Source: Mycobacterium sp. 155 (GTDB lineage: Bacteria; Actinomycetota; Actinomycetes; Mycobacteriales; Mycobacteriaceae). Taken from it: DNA of 64,000 nt. The number at the start of each line of letters is the position of its first letter. Position 1 is the first letter of the stretch. Below, one piece after another: positions 34,738 to 43,696 of this stretch. The translations under genes were made by a program, and so were the position numbers. A model generated the notes under the pieces. The model saw nothing but the letters and a program-made list of their open reading frames with translations. It was not told the DNA's origin and did no database searches. Location of the stretch: assembly GCF_000373905.1 (NCBI RefSeq), contig NZ_KB892705.1, forward strand, positions 3,918,478 to 3,982,477, given 5' to 3'.

Positions 34738-35991
34738 TGGCTCGTTGGCGTTCAGGGTGTCGGCGGGTGGCGGCGAATCGGCTGCCAGGGCGTCGAACAA
34801 TCGGCTCGCAGCATCGTGGTCCCACACCACCACCGAACCGGAGTCACTCGCGCCGAAGTCTCCGATGGGCACCGTGGTGGTGACCGGATCGCCGTGCAAC
34901 GCCCAGCCGAGCCGTGCCAGATCCCACACGTGGGCGTCCTGGTCGACGGTGACCGTCTTGGCCGCCGCATGCGCCATGGGAGACCATCGCAGCGGATTGA
35001 GCAGCACACTGGGGCTCGTCGCGCGGTGTAGCAGCGCCGACATGAACTGCCGCTGATGGACCATGCGATCCAGGTCGGCGCGGGGTGTGGCGCGGGACCG
35101 CACGAAACCGAGCGCGTTGCGCCCGTCGAGCTGCTGGCAGCCCGCGGGCAGGTCGATGCCGGCCAGGGGGTCGCTCATCGGCTCGGCCGGGCACACCGTG
35201 ACGCCACCGACGGCGTCGACCAGGTCGGCGAATCCGCCGAAGCCGATCTCGGCGTAATGGTCCAGACGCAGCCCGGTGGCCTGCTCGACGGTCTGTGCCA
35301 GCAGCGGCGCACCCCCCAATGAGAATGCGGCGTTGATCTTGTCCGTGCCGTTGTCGGGTATCGGCACGTAGGAATCGCGGGGAATGCTCACCATCGTCGG
35401 GGGTGTGCTCGACCCGAGCGCCGGGATATGCACCAGCAGGATGGTGTCGGTGCGGCCGTTGCCGATGTCTCCTCCGGTGGCGAGGTCGGCCTGCTGCTCG
35501 GGGGTGAGGTCCTGGCGGCTGTCGGAGCCGACGAGCAACCAGTTGGTGCCGTGGCCCGGTGCCGGACGGTCCGGATACGAGTCGAACGCCGTGATGCGGT
35601 GCAGCGACGAGTCGATCCACACCCCTCCCCCTACCAGCGCCAGCACCCCGACCAGTAGCAGGGCCAGCAGGATTGCGCCCCAGTGCCGTTTACGCCGGCG
35701 CTTGAGCGGCGCAGGCGGCGGCACTGGTGGCGTCCCTGCTGGTGGCAGCGGGCGGCGTGGGGGCGGGGGCCCTGCATGAACGGGGGCCGGCCGTGGGGGT
35801 GGCGGCATGCGGCCCGGCGGCACGCGTGGCGGCGGCGGTGGTGGCGGAGGGGGCGGCGGTGGCGGGGCATGCCGGCGCTGCGGTGGGGTGGGCGGGTTCG
35901 GCGGCCAGGCGGGACGATGGTTCGGATCGCGCCGGATCACCTGTGACGGCTCACGCCGTGGCGCTGGGCCTGGGTGCCGGTTGTCGTCCAC
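34729..35991 (-). CDS. LytR-CpsA-Psr (LCP) family protein with long Pro-rich N-terminus
   Basis: Probable cell-wall glycopolymer ligase; LCP proteins of mycobacteria join arabinogalactan to peptidoglycan. The product is about 420 residues. A Pro/Arg-rich cytosolic N-terminus (about 1-105, with a run of some 16 prolines) is followed by one membrane helix (GAILLALLLVGVLALVGGGVWI) and the extracellular LCP domain, with TNWLLVGSDSRQDL, TILLVHIP and VSIPRDSYVPIP giving the lipid-phosphate arginines and aspartates. The start is unsure: I use a GTG at 35991; an ATG at 36081 would overlap the upstream gene. It sits upstream of bfrB on the same strand. Confidence 0.85.
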   Translation of the reverse strand: MDDNRHPGPAPRREPSQVIRRDPNHRPAWPPNPPTPPQRRHAPPPPPPPPPPPPPRVPPGRMPPPPRPAPVHAGPPPPRRPLPPAGTPPVPPPAPLKRRRKRHWGAILLALLLVGVLALVGGGVWIDSSLHRITAFDSYPDRPAPGHGTNWLLVGSDSRQDLTPEQQADLATGGDIGNGRTDTILLVHIPALGSSTPPTMVSIPRDSYVPIPDNGTDKINAAFSLGGAPLLAQTVEQATGLRLDHYAEIGFGGFADLVDAVGGVTVCPAEPMSDPLAGIDLPAGCQQLDGRNALGFVRSRATPRADLDRMVHQRQFMSALLHRATSPSVLLNPLRWSPMAHAAAKTVTVDQDAHVWDLARLGWALHGDPVTTTVPIGDFGASDSGSVVVWDHDAASRLFDALAADSPPPADTLNANEPKG

Positions 35992-36022
35992 AGAAAAAAT
36001 GTACGTGCCGGACGCATCTGGT

Positions 36023-36814
36023 TTACTGCAACCAGCCGAGATGGCGGGCTGCGAGTGCGTAGCCGACGAATGCCACGGCATCGATCACGGTGTGCGCAAT
36101 GATCAGCGGCCACAGCCGGCCGGTGCGCTGCCAGGCGTAACCGAACACCAGCCCCATGACGATGTTGCCCAGGCCGGCGCTGTAGCCCTGGTAGAGGTGG
36201 TAGGCGCCGCGCAGGACGCTGGAAATCACCAGGGCGCGGCGGGGACTGATGTCGAGCTGGCGCAGCCGGGTGAGCAGGAAACCCACCACGATGATCTCCT
36301 CGGCCCAGCCGTTGGCGAACGCCGCGCCGATCAGTACAGGTATGCGCCACCAGGTGTCGTAGAGTTCGGCCGGTTCCACCGTCGCGGTCAGGCCGAGCAG
36401 CCGCGCGCCGGCATAGAACGCCAACCCGGGCAGGCCGATCAGCGCGGCCAGGCCTAGGCCGCCGAGCCCGTCGGCGCGCCACCGCGGCCGCCCTAGGCCG
36501 ATCGAGCGCGGGCTGAAACCACTGCGCCACAACAGGTAGAGCGCCAGGGCACCCCAAGCCAGCAGCTGCACGATGCCTGCCAGGTGCAGGCCGAGGTCGA
36601 TCAGGTCGAACGGCGAGCGCTTCGGGTTGAGGGTGATCGTCTGCCCGGACAGGCCGAGCAGGACGGCTTCGGTCAGCTTCAGCAGCGCGGTGTATGCGCT
36701 GAGCCCGAAGGTCACCGCCAGGACGACGGCGATTTCGATCCGCAAGCCGCGGCGCTGAGGATCGGTCGACGGGGCCGCGGTCACCGGAGCAACGGTAGCG
36801 GTCACCTCGCGCAC
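36023..36814 (-). CDS. CPBP-family intramembrane glutamic endopeptidase
   Basis: Membrane protease of 263 residues with about seven helices, of the CAAX-protease/bacteriocin-processing (Abi) family. The three signature motifs are present: ANGWAEEIIVVGFLL with the catalytic Glu-Glu (about 168-182), SSVLRGAYHLYQG with a conserved His, and the final IAHTVIDAVAF with another His. The start is a GTG at 36814, and a GTG a few codons on is an alternative. It lies between the DUF2470 and LCP genes on the same strand with short gaps, so co-transcription is possible. Its substrate is unknown. Confidence 0.88.
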   Translation of the reverse strand: MREVTATVAPVTAAPSTDPQRRGLRIEIAVVLAVTFGLSAYTALLKLTEAVLLGLSGQTITLNPKRSPFDLIDLGLHLAGIVQLLAWGALALYLLWRSGFSPRSIGLGRPRWRADGLGGLGLAALIGLPGLAFYAGARLLGLTATVEPAELYDTWWRIPVLIGAAFANGWAEEIIVVGFLLTRLRQLDISPRRALVISSVLRGAYHLYQGYSAGLGNIVMGLVFGYAWQRTGRLWPLIIAHTVIDAVAFVGYALAARHLGWLQ

Positions 36815-36842
36815 ACGAGGAGCGCCGACCTGCCCGGGCAGG

Positions 36843-37625
36843 TCAGACGTGCCGCGCGCGTAGCCCGTTGAGGAACGGGCAGCCCATGAGGATCCGGATG
36901 GCCTGGCTCAGTCCGGTGACGTCGTCGACCGGGTTGGCGAACGGCAACCGGACGTCGTGGTCGCCGTCGGTGCCTTCGACCCGCAGCTGCACGCCGTAAC
37001 GGTCCAGGCCCAGTGGGCGCACCCGGCCGTGGCGTAAGGCCATGGGTAGCCGGGTTGCCAGCCTTTCGACGACATCGCGGTGAGCCGATTCCAGGTGCTG
37101 TAGCCAGCAGGATTCCATCGTGGAGAACGGGTCGGGGCGGGCCTGCAGGAGCGCGCCCAGCGGGACCGATTCGGCGCCACTGGTGTCGGCCACGACCACC
37201 GACTCGATCTCAAGACGCATCAGGACGTAACTGTCGTCGGACTGGTCGGTTCCGGTATTGACCTGCAGCAGCGCGGGATTGGGGTCCTGGCCGGCGATCA
37301 GGTCCAACAGCGGTGCGACCGTTTCGGCGGGCACCTGCTGCAGGCGGCCGCGGATCCACACCAGGGAACGCACCGGCTCCCGCAGTGGCAGTGGTGCATA
37401 GTCGGTGAGTTCGAGGACGGCCTGCACGCCGGCCGAGCCGGAGGAGGCCACCTGGAAGCTCAGCGGACCGGCAGCGGGGACGGTGATGGCGAATGAGCCG
37501 TCGTCGAGCAGATGGTGGACGGGAGATGTGACCGGCTCGATGCCCTCGACGGCGAGCATTGCGTCACCGCCTCGCGCACAGGCGCTGCGGATTCGTTCGG
37601 CTGTCGTCGGTGCCGCTGTGGCCAT
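36843..37625 (-). CDS. Iron-regulated DUF2470 protein (Rv3839 type)
   Basis: Protein of 260 residues, close to the length I recall for Rv3839. The N-terminal half resembles an FMN-binding split-barrel (SFAITVPAAGPLSFQVAS, VRSLVWIRGRL), and the C-terminal ~80 residues look like DUF2470 (LESAHRDVVERLATRL, RLPFANPVDDVTGLSQAIRIL), a pairing found in haem-handling HugZ-like proteins. A role in haem or iron use is thus plausible. The start at 37625 is preceded closely by GGCGGCG and, 35 bases up, by a good IdeR box, so the gene should be repressed when iron is plentiful. Confidence 0.82.
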   Translation of the reverse strand: MATAAPTTAERIRSACARGGDAMLAVEGIEPVTSPVHHLLDDGSFAITVPAAGPLSFQVASSGSAGVQAVLELTDYAPLPLREPVRSLVWIRGRLQQVPAETVAPLLDLIAGQDPNPALLQVNTGTDQSDDSYVLMRLEIESVVVADTSGAESVPLGALLQARPDPFSTMESCWLQHLESAHRDVVERLATRLPMALRHGRVRPLGLDRYGVQLRVEGTDGDHDVRLPFANPVDDVTGLSQAIRILMGCPFLNGLRARHV

Positions 37626-37659
37626 CTCGCCGCCTTTCGTTTTCTCGGGTACACGTTAG

Positions 37660-37678
37660 TGAGGTAAGCCTAACTTAA
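37660..37678. promoter_or_regulatory. IdeR-like iron box between the DUF2470 gene and pheA
   Basis: TGAGGTAAGCCTAACTTAA matches 15 of 19 positions of the iron-box consensus. It lies 35 bases before the DUF2470 start and 76 bases before pheA. Position suggests repression of the DUF2470 gene by iron-loaded IdeR, as known for Rv3839; an effect on pheA is possible. Confidence 0.75.
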
Positions 37679-37753
37679 CTCACTGGCGGGAAAGTGCAAG
37701 GCTTCTCTTTCACTGCTCCGAGCGTGGTCGACCGAACCGATAGGGTTGGCAAC

Positions 37754-38689
37754 GTGCTGCGCATCGCCTACCTCGGCCCCGAAGGAACCTTCACCGAAGC
37801 GGCGTTACTGCAGATGGTGGCCGCCGGACTGGTTCCGGGGAGCCCAGGAATCGCTACCGGCGACGCCGGGTTTGCTGCGGTTCGCACCGACACCACACCC
37901 GGTGCGCTGACAGCCGTGCGTGACGGCGCGGCCGACTATGCATGCGTGCCGATCGAGAACTCCATCGAAGGGTCGGTGCTGCCGACGATGGACAGCCTGG
38001 CCGCCGGCAGCCCATTGCAGATCTATGCCGAGCTCACCCTCGACGTTGCGTTCACCATCGTCACGCGTCCCGGTCACCTGGGACCCATTCGGACGGTGGC
38101 GGCCTTCCCGGTCGCCCTGGCCCAGGTGAGTCGGTGGCTGTCGGCCAACTTCCCCGCCGCCGAGGTGGTCGCGACCACCTCGAACGCGGCGGCCGCACAC
38201 GACGTCGCCGAAGGACGCGCTGATGCCGGCGTGAGTACCAGGTTGGCCGCGCAGCGCTGCGGGCTCGACGTGCTGGCCGACGATGTCGTCGACGAGGCCA
38301 ATGCCCGCACCCGGTTCGTCCTGGTCGGCCGGCCCGGGTCGCCTCCGCCCGCCACGGGCGCGGACCGGACCTCGGTCGTGCTGCGGCTCGACAACGTGCC
38401 CGGCGCGCTGGTGTCGGCGATGACCGAACTCTCGATCCGTGACATCGACCTGACCCGCATCGAATCCCGGCCCACCAGAACCGAGTTGGGTACCTACCTG
38501 TTCTTCCTGGACTGTGTCGGGCACATCGACGACGATTCGGTTGCCGAGGCACTCAAAGCACTCTTCCGGCGTTGTGCAGATGTGCGATATCTGGGTTCCT
38601 GGCCGACTGGATCGGCGACGGGCGCACTGCCCCCGCCACTCGACGAGGCGACACAGTGGCTGACGCGGCTGCGCAAGGGAATGGCATGA
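37754..38689 (+). CDS. pheA: Prephenate dehydratase
   Basis: Turns prephenate into phenylpyruvate in phenylalanine synthesis; 311 residues. The catalytic domain begins LRIAYLGPEGTFTEAAL and holds CVPIENSIEGSV (about 75-86) and the signature NARTRFVLVG with the catalytic Thr-Arg-x-Phe. A C-terminal ACT domain (VVLRLDNVPGALVSAMTELS, then ESRPTRTELG with the ESRP effector motif) should give feedback control by phenylalanine. The GTG at 37754 starts exactly at the first strand. Its stop overlaps the gpm2 ATG (ATGA), so the two genes form an operon, as Rv3838c-Rv3837c. Confidence 0.95.
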   Translation: MLRIAYLGPEGTFTEAALLQMVAAGLVPGSPGIATGDAGFAAVRTDTTPGALTAVRDGAADYACVPIENSIEGSVLPTMDSLAAGSPLQIYAELTLDVAFTIVTRPGHLGPIRTVAAFPVALAQVSRWLSANFPAAEVVATTSNAAAAHDVAEGRADAGVSTRLAAQRCGLDVLADDVVDEANARTRFVLVGRPGSPPPATGADRTSVVLRLDNVPGALVSAMTELSIRDIDLTRIESRPTRTELGTYLFFLDCVGHIDDDSVAEALKALFRRCADVRYLGSWPTGSATGALPPPLDEATQWLTRLRKGMA

Positions 38690-39372
38690 GCGGACGACTG
38701 ATCCTCGTCCGGCACGGCCAGTCGTTCGGCAACATCGACCGCCGTCTGGATACCCGACCGCCCGGTGCCGAACTCACCGACCTCGGCCGCGATCAGGCGC
38801 GGCAGTTCGCCGGTGCGCTCGGCCATCGTCCGCACATCGTCGCTCACTCGATCGCCCGCCGGGCAGCGCAGACCGCGGTGGGCATCGCCGGTGAGGTCGG
38901 ACTGACCCCGCACGAGTTCGAGGGTGTGCACGAGGTGCAGGTCGGCGAGCTGGAGAACCGCAACGACGACGCGGCGATCGAGGAGTTCAACACCACATAC
39001 CAGCGTTGGCATCGGGGGGAGCTGGATCTGGCGATGCCCGGCGGCGAGAGCGCCAACGAGGTGCTCGACCGATACGTCCCGGTGCTCACCCAGCTGCGGT
39101 TGCGCTATCTCGATGACGACGCCTTCACCGGTGACATTGTCCTGGTCAGCCACGGCGCGGCGATCCGGCTGGTGGCCGCGGTACTGGCCGGTGTAGATGG
39201 CGGCTTCGCACTCGACCACCATCTGGCCAACACCGAATCGGTGATCCTGGCGCCCGTTACCGACGGACGGTGGAGCTGCGTGCAGTGGGCCCAGATGACT
39301 CCGCCGTTCTACCCCGAACCGGCCGTACGCCTGGTGGAGGAGGCACTGCGCGCACCCGACCCGATGGGCTGA
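38686..39372 (+). CDS. gpm2: Histidine-phosphatase superfamily protein (phosphoglycerate-mutase-like)
   Basis: Cytosolic phosphatase of 228 residues. The phosphohistidine site is LILVRHGQSFGNIDRRLDT (about 5-23), the second conserved Arg/His block IVAHSIARRAAQTA, and the catalytic His near VLVSHGAAIRLVAA. The ENRNDDAAIEEF segment carries the acidic general acid region. It is translationally coupled to pheA. The M. tuberculosis homologue Rv3837c is called gpm2 but is more likely a phosphatase than a glycolytic mutase; a link to amino-acid metabolism is suggested by the operon only. Confidence 0.9.
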   Translation: MSGRLILVRHGQSFGNIDRRLDTRPPGAELTDLGRDQARQFAGALGHRPHIVAHSIARRAAQTAVGIAGEVGLTPHEFEGVHEVQVGELENRNDDAAIEEFNTTYQRWHRGELDLAMPGGESANEVLDRYVPVLTQLRLRYLDDDAFTGDIVLVSHGAAIRLVAAVLAGVDGGFALDHHLANTESVILAPVTDGRWSCVQWAQMTPPFYPEPAVRLVEEALRAPDPMG

Positions 39373-39376
39373 GGGC

Positions 39377-39565
39377 TTACATCGCCAGCGCGACGTCCTG
39401 GCTGCACGAGCAGCCGACGGACTCGCAGTCAACGCTGAAGGTGTGTGCGGATTCGGGTGTGGTGCAGCCCTCGTCGGTGCACTCCGAGCGATACCGGATG
39501 TGATGGATGACCGTGCCGTGGCAGTGCTCCAGCCCGGCCAGACAATATCGGCACTGGATGCTCAT
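39377..39565 (-). CDS. Cys-rich mini-protein, 62 residues
   Basis: Small protein with eight cysteines and several histidines: CRYC near the N-terminus (5-8), C15, C29, C34, C47 and CSC at 52-54, with HCH and HH in between. The pattern suggests binding of zinc or an iron-sulfur cluster. It starts at an ATG at 39565 and stops four bases from the convergent gpm2 stop. The codon pattern is that of real mycobacterial genes and the frame is closed neatly by its neighbours. I do not recognise a named family. Confidence 0.7.
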   Translation of the reverse strand: MSIQCRYCLAGLEHCHGTVIHHIRYRSECTDEGCTTPESAHTFSVDCESVGCSCSQDVALAM

Positions 39566-39624
39566 GGCCTGTTCATAGCACCCCGCGCCGACACTGCGCG
39601 GTTGCCGCGCGGGTCATTTCCGGA

Positions 39625-39975
39625 TCATCCCCACCCCAGATCGTGGAGCCTCTCGTCGTCAATCCCGAAATGATGCGCAATCTCGTGGATCACCGTGATC
39701 GCGACCTCGTCGACAACCTCGTCCTCACTGCTGCAGATATCGAGGATCGCGTCGCGGTAGATCGTGATGGTGTCCGGCAGTGCCCCTGCGTACCACGAGT
39801 CCCGTTCGGTGAGTGCGATGCCCTGGTACAGGCCCAGGATGTCCGGCTCATCCGGATTGCGGTCCTCGACCAGGACCACGACGTTGTCGATGGCGGCCGC
39901 CAACTCGGGTGGAATCAGGTCGAGCGCGTCCGAAACCAGCTCGTCAAACCGTTGTGAGCGCATCCGCGCAGCCAT
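39625..39975 (-). CDS. Zincin-like metallopeptidase family protein (Rv3836 type)
   Basis: Protein of 116 residues of the small 'possible zinc metallopeptidase' family (DUF1025). The HExxH motif appears as VIHEIAHHFGIDDERLHDLGW near the C-terminus (HEIAH at about 101-105), with a second His and an Asp following, as in the family. LDLIPPELAAAIDNVVVLVED is the conserved N-terminal block. The ATG at 39975 lies just past the stop of the septum-formation gene upstream, so the two should be one transcript. Substrates of this family are not known. Confidence 0.9.
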   Translation of the reverse strand: MAARMRSQRFDELVSDALDLIPPELAAAIDNVVVLVEDRNPDEPDILGLYQGIALTERDSWYAGALPDTITIYRDAILDICSSEDEVVDEVAITVIHEIAHHFGIDDERLHDLGWG

Positions 39976-39978
39976 GGG

Positions 39979-41406
39979 TCACGGTCCCGGCGGAATGGGC
40001 GGTGCCTCGGGTGCCGCCGGCCCGGGCGGCGGGCCGGCCGGGGGCTGGTCGCCTGCCGGTGCGGGCTGGTCTCCTGCAGGAGCCGGTGCAGGTTGGTCGC
40101 CTGCGGCCGGAGCGGCCGGCGGTGGATTGGTGTTCGACTGAGGTGCCGGTGCCGGTGCGGCCGTGCTGGTCGCCGACTGCTGCGGCATGTGCTGGGTCTG
40201 GCTGTTCGACGACCCGGAAGAATCCGTTGACCCGGATGAATCCGACGCCGAGGACGACCCCGAATTCGAGGACGACGACCCGGACTGGGACCCCGACGAC
40301 TGCGAGGTGGAAGCGGACGAGGCATCCGGCATCGGAACGGGCGGCATGTTGAGGCGTTCTTCGGGAATGTCCGGGGGTGGGACGGGCGGCTGCCCGTTGA
40401 TCAGCAGTGCACCCTTGGCGCTGTTCAGCAGGGTTGACCAACCACCGTTGCCGAGGGTGGCGCCGATGTTGCAGGACACCTGGTGGCTACCGGCCGACCA
40501 GCTCGGCAGCGAGATCGTGCTGTAGCTCAGCGCCAGCGTGGTGGCACGCAACTGCACCGGAGCCAGGTAGGCGTCGGTCAGCTTGGTGCAGGTGTCCTTG
40601 ATGAATAAGTCCTGATCGGAGTCTGCCGGCAGGCCGCCGGGAAACTTCTCTGCCAGGTTCACCGCACCGGTGACCTCCATGGCGTGCGGTTGTGCGCAGT
40701 CGACCGGGACGTCGGTGGGCTGATCGGTGGCCGGGTCGATGCCCAGGCACGTGCCCGCCGCCCACACCTTGGATTGGTCGATGTCGGCGACATTGCCCTG
40801 GAACGGCAATTGGGAGTCGCCGGGGCCGAGCAACTGCAGGCCGCACAGCATGCGCCGTTCGCCGGACTGCTTCCAGGCTTTTTCTCCTGACCACAGCAGG
40901 CCGATGGTGAACTTACCGTTCGGGTCGAACTTCGGGCCCAGGTACGAGCGCAGCGCCGGCGTGCACTGTTCCTGGCTGATTTGTGCGACGCGTTCCTTCG
41001 ACGGTGGCGCGGCGTTGGGGCCGTACTCGGCGCCGGGGAAGGTCTTCATGTCGATGGATTCGGCGACCTCGAACCGGTGCTCGTCCTTGCAGGCCACGAT
41101 GTGGGCGGCATCGGGGTTGGTTCCCGGCCAGTTCAGGCAGTCGCCGGGCTTGACGTGATCGAACGTGTCGTTGCCGCGGGGACCCAGCGAGATCGCGCCC
41201 GCGCTGAGCCCGGTCTCAGCGCCTCCGCCGTGCGACAGCGCCGTGATCAGACCTGCTATGAGCAGTCCGCCGAGCGCGGTCAGCAGCAGAGCACGCCGCG
41301 TCGACGTGGCCTGCAAACTGTGCCACCACTTGCCCCACTTCCGATCGTCATCGGTTCGGTAGGGGAGCAGATCGTCTTGCTCGGGTGCCTCCAACATCGC
41401 GTCCAT
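39979..41406 (-). CDS. Membrane-anchored septum-formation-domain protein (Rv3835 type)
   Basis: Protein of 475 residues. A cytosolic N-terminus (1-36) precedes one membrane helix (RALLLTALGGLLIAGLITAL, about 38-57). The extracellular part has septum-formation (PF13845-like) domains with paired cysteines (PGDCLNWPGTNPDAAHIVACKDEH; TCLGIDPATDQPTDVPVDCAQPHAMEV). The C-terminal ~130 residues are low-complexity, first Ser/Gly-rich then Pro/Ala-rich, likely spanning the wall. It resembles Rv3835. It is followed after three bases by the small metallopeptidase gene and is divergent from serS. The role in septation is by family name only. Confidence 0.88.
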   Translation of the reverse strand: MDAMLEAPEQDDLLPYRTDDDRKWGKWWHSLQATSTRRALLLTALGGLLIAGLITALSHGGGAETGLSAGAISLGPRGNDTFDHVKPGDCLNWPGTNPDAAHIVACKDEHRFEVAESIDMKTFPGAEYGPNAAPPSKERVAQISQEQCTPALRSYLGPKFDPNGKFTIGLLWSGEKAWKQSGERRMLCGLQLLGPGDSQLPFQGNVADIDQSKVWAAGTCLGIDPATDQPTDVPVDCAQPHAMEVTGAVNLAEKFPGGLPADSDQDLFIKDTCTKLTDAYLAPVQLRATTLALSYSTISLPSWSAGSHQVSCNIGATLGNGGWSTLLNSAKGALLINGQPPVPPPDIPEERLNMPPVPMPDASSASTSQSSGSQSGSSSSNSGSSSASDSSGSTDSSGSSNSQTQHMPQQSATSTAAPAPAPQSNTNPPPAAPAAGDQPAPAPAGDQPAPAGDQPPAGPPPGPAAPEAPPIPPGP

Positions 41407-41553
41407 TGTGACAGGCGTGTCAGGCTCTGTGACAAGTGATGCAGTTGTAATGTTATGTGGTTGTGCTGGCTATCGGCCATCGATTCGCGCGGCAGCCCCT
41501 CACAAGCCACCTCGGATGCACGGTTTGGCGTCGTCGAAAGTATGGTTGCGCCC

Positions 41554-42813
41554 GTGATCGACCTCAGGCTGCTGCGCGAGAATCCCGAAACCGTTCGTGT
41601 GTCGCAACGGGCCCGCGGTGAAGAGCCCGCACTCGTTGACGCGCTACTGCAAGCCGACGCCGCTCGGCGGGCGGCGGTTTCGGCGGCCGACAATCTGCGG
41701 GCCGAACAGAAGGCCGCCAGCAAGCTCGTCGGCAAGGCCTCCCCGGAGGACCGCCCGACGCTGCTGGAACAGGCAAAGGACCTGGCCGAGCAGGTCAAGG
41801 CGGCCGAGGTGGCGCAGAGCGAGGCCGACACGGCCTTCACCGCCGCGCACATGGCGATCGCCAACGTCGTCATCGATGGCGTGCCGGCCGGTGGCGAGGA
41901 CGATTTCGCGCTGTTGGACATGGTCGGCGAACCTCGCGCCATCGAGAACCCCAAGGATCATCTCGAGTTGGGCGAGACCCTCGGCCTGATCGACATGGAA
42001 CGCGGTGCGAAGGTCTCCGGTTCGCGGTTCTACTTCCTCACCGGTCACGGCGCGCTGTTGCAGCTCGGTCTGCTGCAGCTGGCCGCCCGGCTGGCCGTGG
42101 CGAACGGGTTCACCCTGATGATCCCGCCGGTCCTGGTGCGGCCGGAAGTCATGGCGGGCACGGGATTCCTCGGTGCACACGCCGAGGAGGTGTACCGGTT
42201 GGAGGCCGACGACCTCTACTTGGTCGGTACCTCGGAGGTGCCGTTGGCCGGCTACCACGCCGACGAGATCCTCGACCTGTCGGCCGGACCGCGGCGCTAC
42301 GCGGGTTGGTCGTCGTGCTTCCGGCGCGAGGCAGGCAGCTACGGCAAGGACACCCGCGGCATCATCCGCGTGCACCAGTTCGACAAGGTCGAAGGCTTTG
42401 TCTACTGCAAGCCCGAGGACGCCGAGGCCGAGCACCAGCGGCTGCTGGGCTGGCAGCGGCAGATGCTGGCCGCCATCGAGGTGCCCTACCGGGTGATCGA
42501 CGTCGCCGCCGGGGATCTCGGCTCGTCGGCGGCCCGCAAATACGACTGCGAGGCCTGGGTCCCCACCCAGCAGACCTATCGCGAGCTCACCTCGACGTCG
42601 AACTGCACGACGTTCCAGGCCCGCCGGCTGTCCACCCGCTACCGCGACGAGAACGGCAAACCACAGGTCGCGGCCACCCTGAACGGGACCCTGGCCACCA
42701 CCCGCTGGCTGGTGGCGATCCTGGAGAACCATCAGCAACCCGACGGCAGTGTGCGGGTGCCCGCCGCACTCGTGCCGTTCGTCGGCACCGAAGTCCTGGA
42801 GTCCGGGAAATAG
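41554..42813 (+). CDS. serS: Seryl-tRNA synthetase
   Basis: Class II aminoacyl-tRNA synthetase of 419 residues, the same length as the M. tuberculosis enzyme. The N-terminal coiled-coil arm (about 30-110) contacts the long variable arm of tRNA-Ser. Class II motifs are seen: motif 2 [28 protein letters not shown] and motif 3 [21 protein letters not shown]. The GTG at 41554 gives the usual [12 protein letters not shown] start; an ATG four codons upstream is the alternative. It is essential, cytosolic and probably monocistronic, followed 64 bases later by the DUF5718-like gene. Confidence 0.97.
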   Translation: MIDLRLLRENPETVRVSQRARGEEPALVDALLQADAARRAAVSAADNLRAEQKAASKLVGKASPEDRPTLLEQAKDLAEQVKAAEVAQSEADTAFTAAHMAIANVVIDGVPAGGEDDFALLDMVGEPRAIENPKDHLELGETLGLIDMERGAKVSGSRFYFLTGHGALLQLGLLQLAARLAVANGFTLMIPPVLVRPEVMAGTGFLGAHAEEVYRLEADDLYLVGTSEVPLAGYHADEILDLSAGPRRYAGWSSCFRREAGSYGKDTRGIIRVHQFDKVEGFVYCKPEDAEAEHQRLLGWQRQMLAAIEVPYRVIDVAAGDLGSSAARKYDCEAWVPTQQTYRELTSTSNCTTFQARRLSTRYRDENGKPQVAATLNGTLATTRWLVAILENHQQPDGSVRVPAALVPFVGTEVLESGK

Positions 42814-42877
42814 CACACCGCTTCGACACGGGGACGACGTATCACCGGCTTGACAGGCTCACAGTAGGGTTGCAGCC

Positions 42878-43693
42878 ATGATCGATATCGACCTGGACGA
42901 GCTGCGGAACTGGTTTGGGTTCGGGGTGGCGGGCAACTTCGCCGGCCATCTCGAACAGGCAGGGGAGGCTGGGGATTTCGTCAAGGTCGTGACGGAAGGC
43001 TATGCGCCCAAAGGCATTTTTCCTTGGTACGCGCCGGGCCGCGACGACTTCCTGGGTGAGTTCCCGCTGTCCGACGACGCTATCGTGCTGCCCGCGGCCG
43101 AGGAGGTTGACGGGCCGCTGAACCTGCAGATCGAACCCGAGGTCGGTGTGGCCTGCCGGGTGGTGTGGAACGGCGACACCGTGGTGCGGTTGGAGCCGTT
43201 TGCGCTCGGCGCGTTCAACGACTGCTCGATCCGGCGGCCCGGCGCCCCGAAGATCAGCTACAAGAAGAACTGGGGCCCGGCCTCGAAAGGCGTTGCGCCA
43301 CAATTCTTCGACATCAGCGACCTGACCCCTGACGGGCCGACGGCCACCATGCGGTTGGTGTGCTTCCTGCGCGACGGTGACGGTGAACAGCATGCCTACG
43401 GCGTGGACTCCCCACTCGTCGGTTACTCGTACTACGGCGAGGTGCTGCTGGACTGGATCGTCGAGCGGCTGGCCAACCAGAAGGGTTCTACGGACACGCC
43501 GCTGGAAGATGTCGGTGCACTGATGGTGGCAAGTGGACATCCGCGGAACGTGCTGATCGGCATCGGCGCCACCCGCTACACCCCGCTCGGCGAGTCCACC
43601 TACCTCAAGGCGGGCGACGAGGCCATCGTTCGGGTATACGACACCGTGACGGATGTGGCATCCGAGTTGCGCCAGGTGGTTTCGGACCGCTGA
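42878..43693 (+). CDS. DUF5718-like protein
   Basis: Conserved protein of 271 residues. The N-terminal WFGFGVAGNFAGHLEQAGEA, LQIEPEVGVACRVVWNGDTVVRL and the AFNDCSIRR block recall both DUF5718 and the fumarylacetoacetate-hydrolase fold, where acidic residues bind a metal. CRVV and the following acidic residues could serve such a site. No signal peptide or membrane helix is present. The ATG at 42878 is the only sensible start. It converges on the PH-like gene with three bases between stops. Enzymatic activity is unproven. Confidence 0.7.
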   Translation: MIDIDLDELRNWFGFGVAGNFAGHLEQAGEAGDFVKVVTEGYAPKGIFPWYAPGRDDFLGEFPLSDDAIVLPAAEEVDGPLNLQIEPEVGVACRVVWNGDTVVRLEPFALGAFNDCSIRRPGAPKISYKKNWGPASKGVAPQFFDISDLTPDGPTATMRLVCFLRDGDGEQHAYGVDSPLVGYSYYGEVLLDWIVERLANQKGSTDTPLEDVGALMVASGHPRNVLIGIGATRYTPLGESTYLKAGDEAIVRVYDTVTDVASELRQVVSDR

Positions 43694-43696
43694 TCG

